Origin: Megalobrama amblycephala
Taxonomy: Eukaryota > Chordata > Actinopteri > Cypriniformes > Xenocyprididae
Assembly: GCF_018812025.1 (NCBI RefSeq)
Contig: NC_063052.1
Location: 31,015,951 to 31,079,950 of the forward strand
Direction of reading: 5' to 3'
Length of the DNA: 64,000 nucleotides
Positions 11,772 to 64,000 of this stretch are shown in pieces (position 1 is the first letter of the stretch; each line of letters begins with the position of its first letter). The position numbers and the translations under genes are program-made. The notes under the pieces were generated by a model, which saw nothing but the letters and a program-made list of their open reading frames with translations, did not search any database and was not told the origin of the DNA.

Positions 11772-12724
11772 TTAAAGGTGCCATCGCTAGTTTTTTTACA
11801 AGATGTAATATAAGTCTAAGGTGTCCCCTGAATGTGTCTGTGAAGTTGCAGCTCAAAATTCCCCATAGATTTTTTTAAATTAATTTTTTTAACTGCCTAT
11901 TTTGAGGCATAATTAGAAATGCGCCGATTCAGGCTGCGGCCCCTTTAATTGCTCGCGCTCTCCGCCCCCTCCTGAGCTCTCGATTGTATCATTGCATAAA
12001 CAAAGTTCACACAGCTAATATAACCCTCAAAATGGATCTTTACAAAGTGTTCGTTGTGCAGCATGTCTAATTGCGCAAGTATAGTATTTATTTGGATGTT
12101 TACATTTGATTCTGAATGAGTTTGATAGTGCTCCGTGGCTAAAGCTAACATTACACACTGTTGGAGAGATTTATAAAGAATGAAGTTGTGTTTATGCATT
12201 ATACAGACTGCAAGTGTTTAAAAATGAAAATAGCGACGACTCTTCTCTCCGTGAATACAGTAAGAAACGATGGTAACTTTAGCCACATTTAACAGTACAT
12301 TAGCAACATGCTAACGAAACATTTAGAAAGACAATTTACAAATATCACTAAAAATATCATGTTATCATGGTTCATGTCAGTTATTATCGCTCCATTTGCC
12401 ATTTTTCGCTGTTGTTCTTGCTTGCTTACCTAGTCTGATGATTCAGCTGTGCACAGATCCAGACGTTAATACTGGCTGCCCTTGTCTAATGCCTTGAACG
12501 TGAGCTGGCATATGCAAATATTGGGGGTGTACATATTAATGATCCCGACTGTTACGTAACAGTCGGTGTTATGTTGAGATTCGCCTGTTCTTCGGAGGTA
12601 TTTTAAACAAATGAGATTTATATAAGAAGGAGGAAACAATGGAGTTTGAGACTCACTGTATGTCATTTCCATGCACTGAACTATGCCGAGGTAAATTCAA
12701 TTTTCAATTCGATGGCACCTTTAA
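11772..12724 (+). mobile_element. TTAA-flanked element, family P1, copy B
   Basis: Ends TTAA-AGGTGCCATCG and CGATGGCACC(T)-TTAA. Opposite orientation to copy A. Carries the 22-bp palindrome at 12545-12566. The 84-codon minus-strand frame is family sequence, not a gene. Confidence 0.8.
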
Positions 12725-12789
12725 TAAAACAAACTCTCTGTAGCAGCATTATTGTCTCTCTCTCTCTTTCTGTCTCTCTCTGTGTGTGT

Positions 12790-13060
12790 GTGCGCTCCTG
12801 GTATTCCCTACGTTATGGGAACAAAATGTCCCCACAAATATAGTAATACCAGTAAATTTTGACCTTGTGGGGACAATTGTTTTTGGTCCCCAAGAGGAAT
12901 CAAGCTTATAAATCATGCAGAATGATCTTTTTTTTTTTTGAAAATCTACAATAGCAGACCGTTTTCTGTGATGGGTAGGGTTAATGTACAGTTTGTACAG
13001 TATAAAAACCATTACGTCAATGGAATGTCCCCATAAAATATGGAAGCCCAAAGTGTGTGT
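12790..13060 (+). repeat. GT-bordered 'gaggacattcc' fish repeat
   Basis: Opposite orientation to the copy at 6525-6840. Contains AATGTCCCCACAAATATAG, TGACCTTGTGGGGACAATTG and GTACAGTATAAAAACCATTA. GT runs at both borders. Confidence 0.65.
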
Positions 13061-13462
13061 GTGTAAACTGTGATCATTATTTGCTGCACTAAATATACTG
13101 TATTTTTATTACTGCTCATAGTGCACAATATTGGGCTTGTTTCTCATTGCTAGATGGATTACTTTACTGAGGTAAACTGCAGGAAGATGAGCCCCATTAA
13201 TCTCTCACACACTCTTTCGTTTCTCACTTTCCTCCTTACCACTCTTCTATTTGCTTTTCTTCATCCTCCCGTCTATGTCTGTCTCTTAACATGTTTCCTT
13301 GCATGATATATACATGATGTTTTTCATAATATTAGATATATTTAAATCAGCATAAATCAAAGCGAAAGCATCTCACTGCTGTCTACAAGAAACAACTGAG
13401 ATATTAAAGGGCTTTATTTTTCTCCCCCCCCCCCACTCTCTGTCTGTTTTTTCCATCTATAG

Positions 13463-62040
<48,578 letters not shown>

Positions 62041-64000
62041 AAAAGAACGACGAGAGCAAGGACGGGCGTGAAAACAAACGATATGCTATAGACCTGCACC
62101 TATGAGAAATATTTTTTATTTTATATAACAGACAGATATTCTAAACAAATGAAATATTTATTTTCATTTCAGCAAAAATTGTCTACTAGCTAGCAGCAAA
62201 GACTTTTTTTATAGGGGGAAAACTATTTATATGTAATTCCTTTTTTTGATTTACAGCATTATGAAGAAGAATTACGTGCCAATTTTTTCACGAGTTAGAA
62301 ATAGAATAATATTGTGGTGCCTTTTGCTGTTTGCCGACGAGGGAGGTTCAGTTGAATTTTTGTAGCCTTTCTTAAAAACAGACTCTTGGGTTTTATAGAC
62401 ATGTTGTTCTGTTTTCTTCTTTGTCCGTTTGTTTCGTTTGTTCAGGATCTCCCCATTTGAACTGTGATATTATTCAGACACCATGCAATATCAAATCACT
62501 TCTGTGTAAGGTGTTTGTTTACACGAGTAGGATTCACACGCACACACGCCCGGCATCGGATGCGGGTTCGCTCGCGCATCCGAGCGCCTTTTGCGTTCGA
62601 CTTTGGTTTCTACGTTCCGTTTTCTTTTCTCTCAACTGGTCGTCGCATATTGTTTCCATGGAAACAGAGGTACGCAGGAGTTCACAGGGCATGACGCTGG
62701 GTCGCAGTATCGGCCCTGGTGTTCAGGGTTTTCAAAATGGTGGTCTGTACGTCCAATGAATGTGTTTACACTTCTGTCCGTGTGCGTGAGAGTATCGTTG
62801 AACCTCAGTGTATACGTACGTGTCTTTGTCGTGCAAGAACACGTTCCGTTCGTGCGTTCGCGTTGTGTTCGTCTTCAGGTTAACGTTTCGAGCGCGTGCA
62901 CGTGTGCGTGTTGTGAGTGTCGACGTGCGCCTGTGTGTGTGTATATACGTATGCTTGTACTCTTTTTAGGATGTTGGCTTTGTCGAAAGGGAGCTCTGTC
63001 ATGTTACCAGGTTAGCGCTAATGGGTTAATCCGGCCCCCTAGTGGTGACACGAGCTCGTTGCACTGTAACCTTCCTTCCTTGTGTAGTCATTGGCCTGCG
63101 GAGGAACCAATCCAGCCTGATTCTAGCCTACACGGACCTACATCTCTCTCCCACACGTTCCCATTCCTATGCCAGCAGCTTTAAGCCGCACTGTGTCTCA
63201 GGACTTTTCATCGAAATCTGCATTACTCATGAAACAGATCCATTACTGCCCGTCGCGTCTGCGTCATGCTGGGAAGACTATGAGGAACGATACGACCAGG
63301 TGTGTTTGTCTGCGAACGCTCCATGTTTTGCCGGCTTTTCTTTGTTTCGTTTTCGGTGGGGTCGTTCCAAGTCCGTGCTGTATGCAAGTCGGAGACTTGC
63401 TGGAAGCTATGCGTGTACGGCTACTAGACGTGCTACTTTAGGTGGTTTATAAAGCGTAAACCGCTCCTTCCAGAGCCCAGCAACCTACATTTGAAAAGAC
63501 AAACCCGCCACCTGCACACTTACACTTAAACACACATGCAAATGCATACACTTACACACGCACACACACACACACACACGCTCAAGATTCATTCTGTGTG
63601 CACAGTCGTTTAAAGCGCCACTCGTCTCACGGATTGATTTTCTTCCTGTCTTACTCTCTCTGTTTCTTCTGTTCTTCCGCTCTGCCTGTGAAGGCGTCCC
63701 TCCCTCTGCATGTTCTAGTGGTTCAGATAGATGGGTGCATGGTAACCGCAGCAACTGAGTCGTATTCACACGGTGAAAGTGTAGTTTTCATTTGACATTC
63801 AGCAATAAATCCCCTTTTTTTCATGTTCATTCTTGACTTGGAATATGCTAGAAATTTTTGCAAGTTTTCTCAAAAAAAATAGTACTTGTAAAAAAATAAT
63901 AAAATAAAATCAAACCACTTGTTCATATGGAAAAAAATAAATCTTAATTCCTACCATTTTAAAAAATTAATTCTTCAGGATGTATGTCTGATTCTTTTCT
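62041..64000 (+). other. nrg2: nrg2 3' untranslated region (end not fixed)
   Basis: No open frame continues the protein. 62041-62420 is AT-rich with T runs; about 62520-63420 is unusually CpG-rich for this window; a CA run lies near 63555-63580. Candidate polyadenylation signals are at 63804, 63903 and 63936. No recognised transposon was found here, in contrast to the introns. Confidence 0.75.
63804..63809 (+). promoter_or_regulatory. nrg2: Candidate polyadenylation signal AATAAA
   Basis: First canonical AATAAA after the stop codon, followed by a T-run at about 63814 that could serve as the downstream element. Others at 63903-63908 and 63936-63941 may be alternatives. Confidence 0.55.

Larger units (their letters stand above)
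1..13462 (+). other. nrg2: Upstream intron of nrg2 (5' end outside window)
   Basis: All sequence before the first traced exon is non-coding as far as I can see. It ends in a good acceptor: a C/T-rich run at about 13419-13460, then AG at 13461-13462. It is filled with the repeats listed separately. Stretches without a recognised repeat (about 1655-2820, 4600-5210, 8310-9110, 10640-11760) hold AT-rich sequence, short CA/GA runs and chance open frames. The first coding exon, which in neuregulin-2 carries the N-terminal region, must lie further upstream. No promoter can be called here. Confidence 0.75.

Noticed and set aside
62591..63184. 197-codon frame in the 3' UTR
   Set aside because: Follows the nrg2 stop, Cys/Val/Arg-rich from a GT- and CpG-rich region, overlapped by other frames, no domain.

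Overview
This is vertebrate, almost certainly teleost and probably cyprinid, nuclear DNA. One spliced gene runs left to right through AT-rich introns packed with short inverted-repeat DNA elements and long GT, TA, GAAA and ATCC/ATCT/GTCT microsatellites. The fish call rests on the protein and on repeat families I recognise as common in carp and zebrafish relatives; no species can be named from the sequence.

The gene is neuregulin-2 (nrg2; the a or b co-orthologue is not decided). Nine constitutive coding exons plus one 24-nt candidate alternative exon were traced: Ig-like domain in two exons (13463-13625, 21327-21445), EGF-like domain in two exons (38375-38495, 43997-44055), a juxtamembrane microexon (49207-49230), the transmembrane exon (54483-54585), and four cytoplasmic-tail exons (56081-56204, 56925-57058, 57571-57795, 61395-62040). 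The reading frame stays open across every junction with GT/AG borders and ends at a TAA at 62038-62040: 571 codons with the microexon, 563 without. The exon or exons for the N-terminus lie upstream of the window, so the gene is partial at its 5' end. The 3' UTR runs from 62041 to near the window end, with the first AATAAA at 63804.

The product would be a membrane-anchored growth-factor precursor. The Ig domain binds matrix, the EGF domain is the ErbB3/ErbB4 ligand, shedding occurs near the membrane, and a long conserved tail stays inside the cell. The EGF C-terminal exon is of the beta type (PNDYTGERC...AGFY). The microexon converts a beta2-like junction (FYKAEEL) to a beta1-like one (FYKHLGIEIMEAEEL).

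The rest is intron. Eight hAT-like elements have 8-bp flanking duplications, exact or decayed. Several families insert at TTAA. Other repeats are foldback MITEs, about eleven copies of one fish MITE, and a family of palindromic elements built on TGGGTT/AACCCA. Three or more nested stacks can be ordered in time, some using empty sites elsewhere in the same window. I saw no second protein-coding gene, tRNA, rRNA, CRISPR array or intact transposase.
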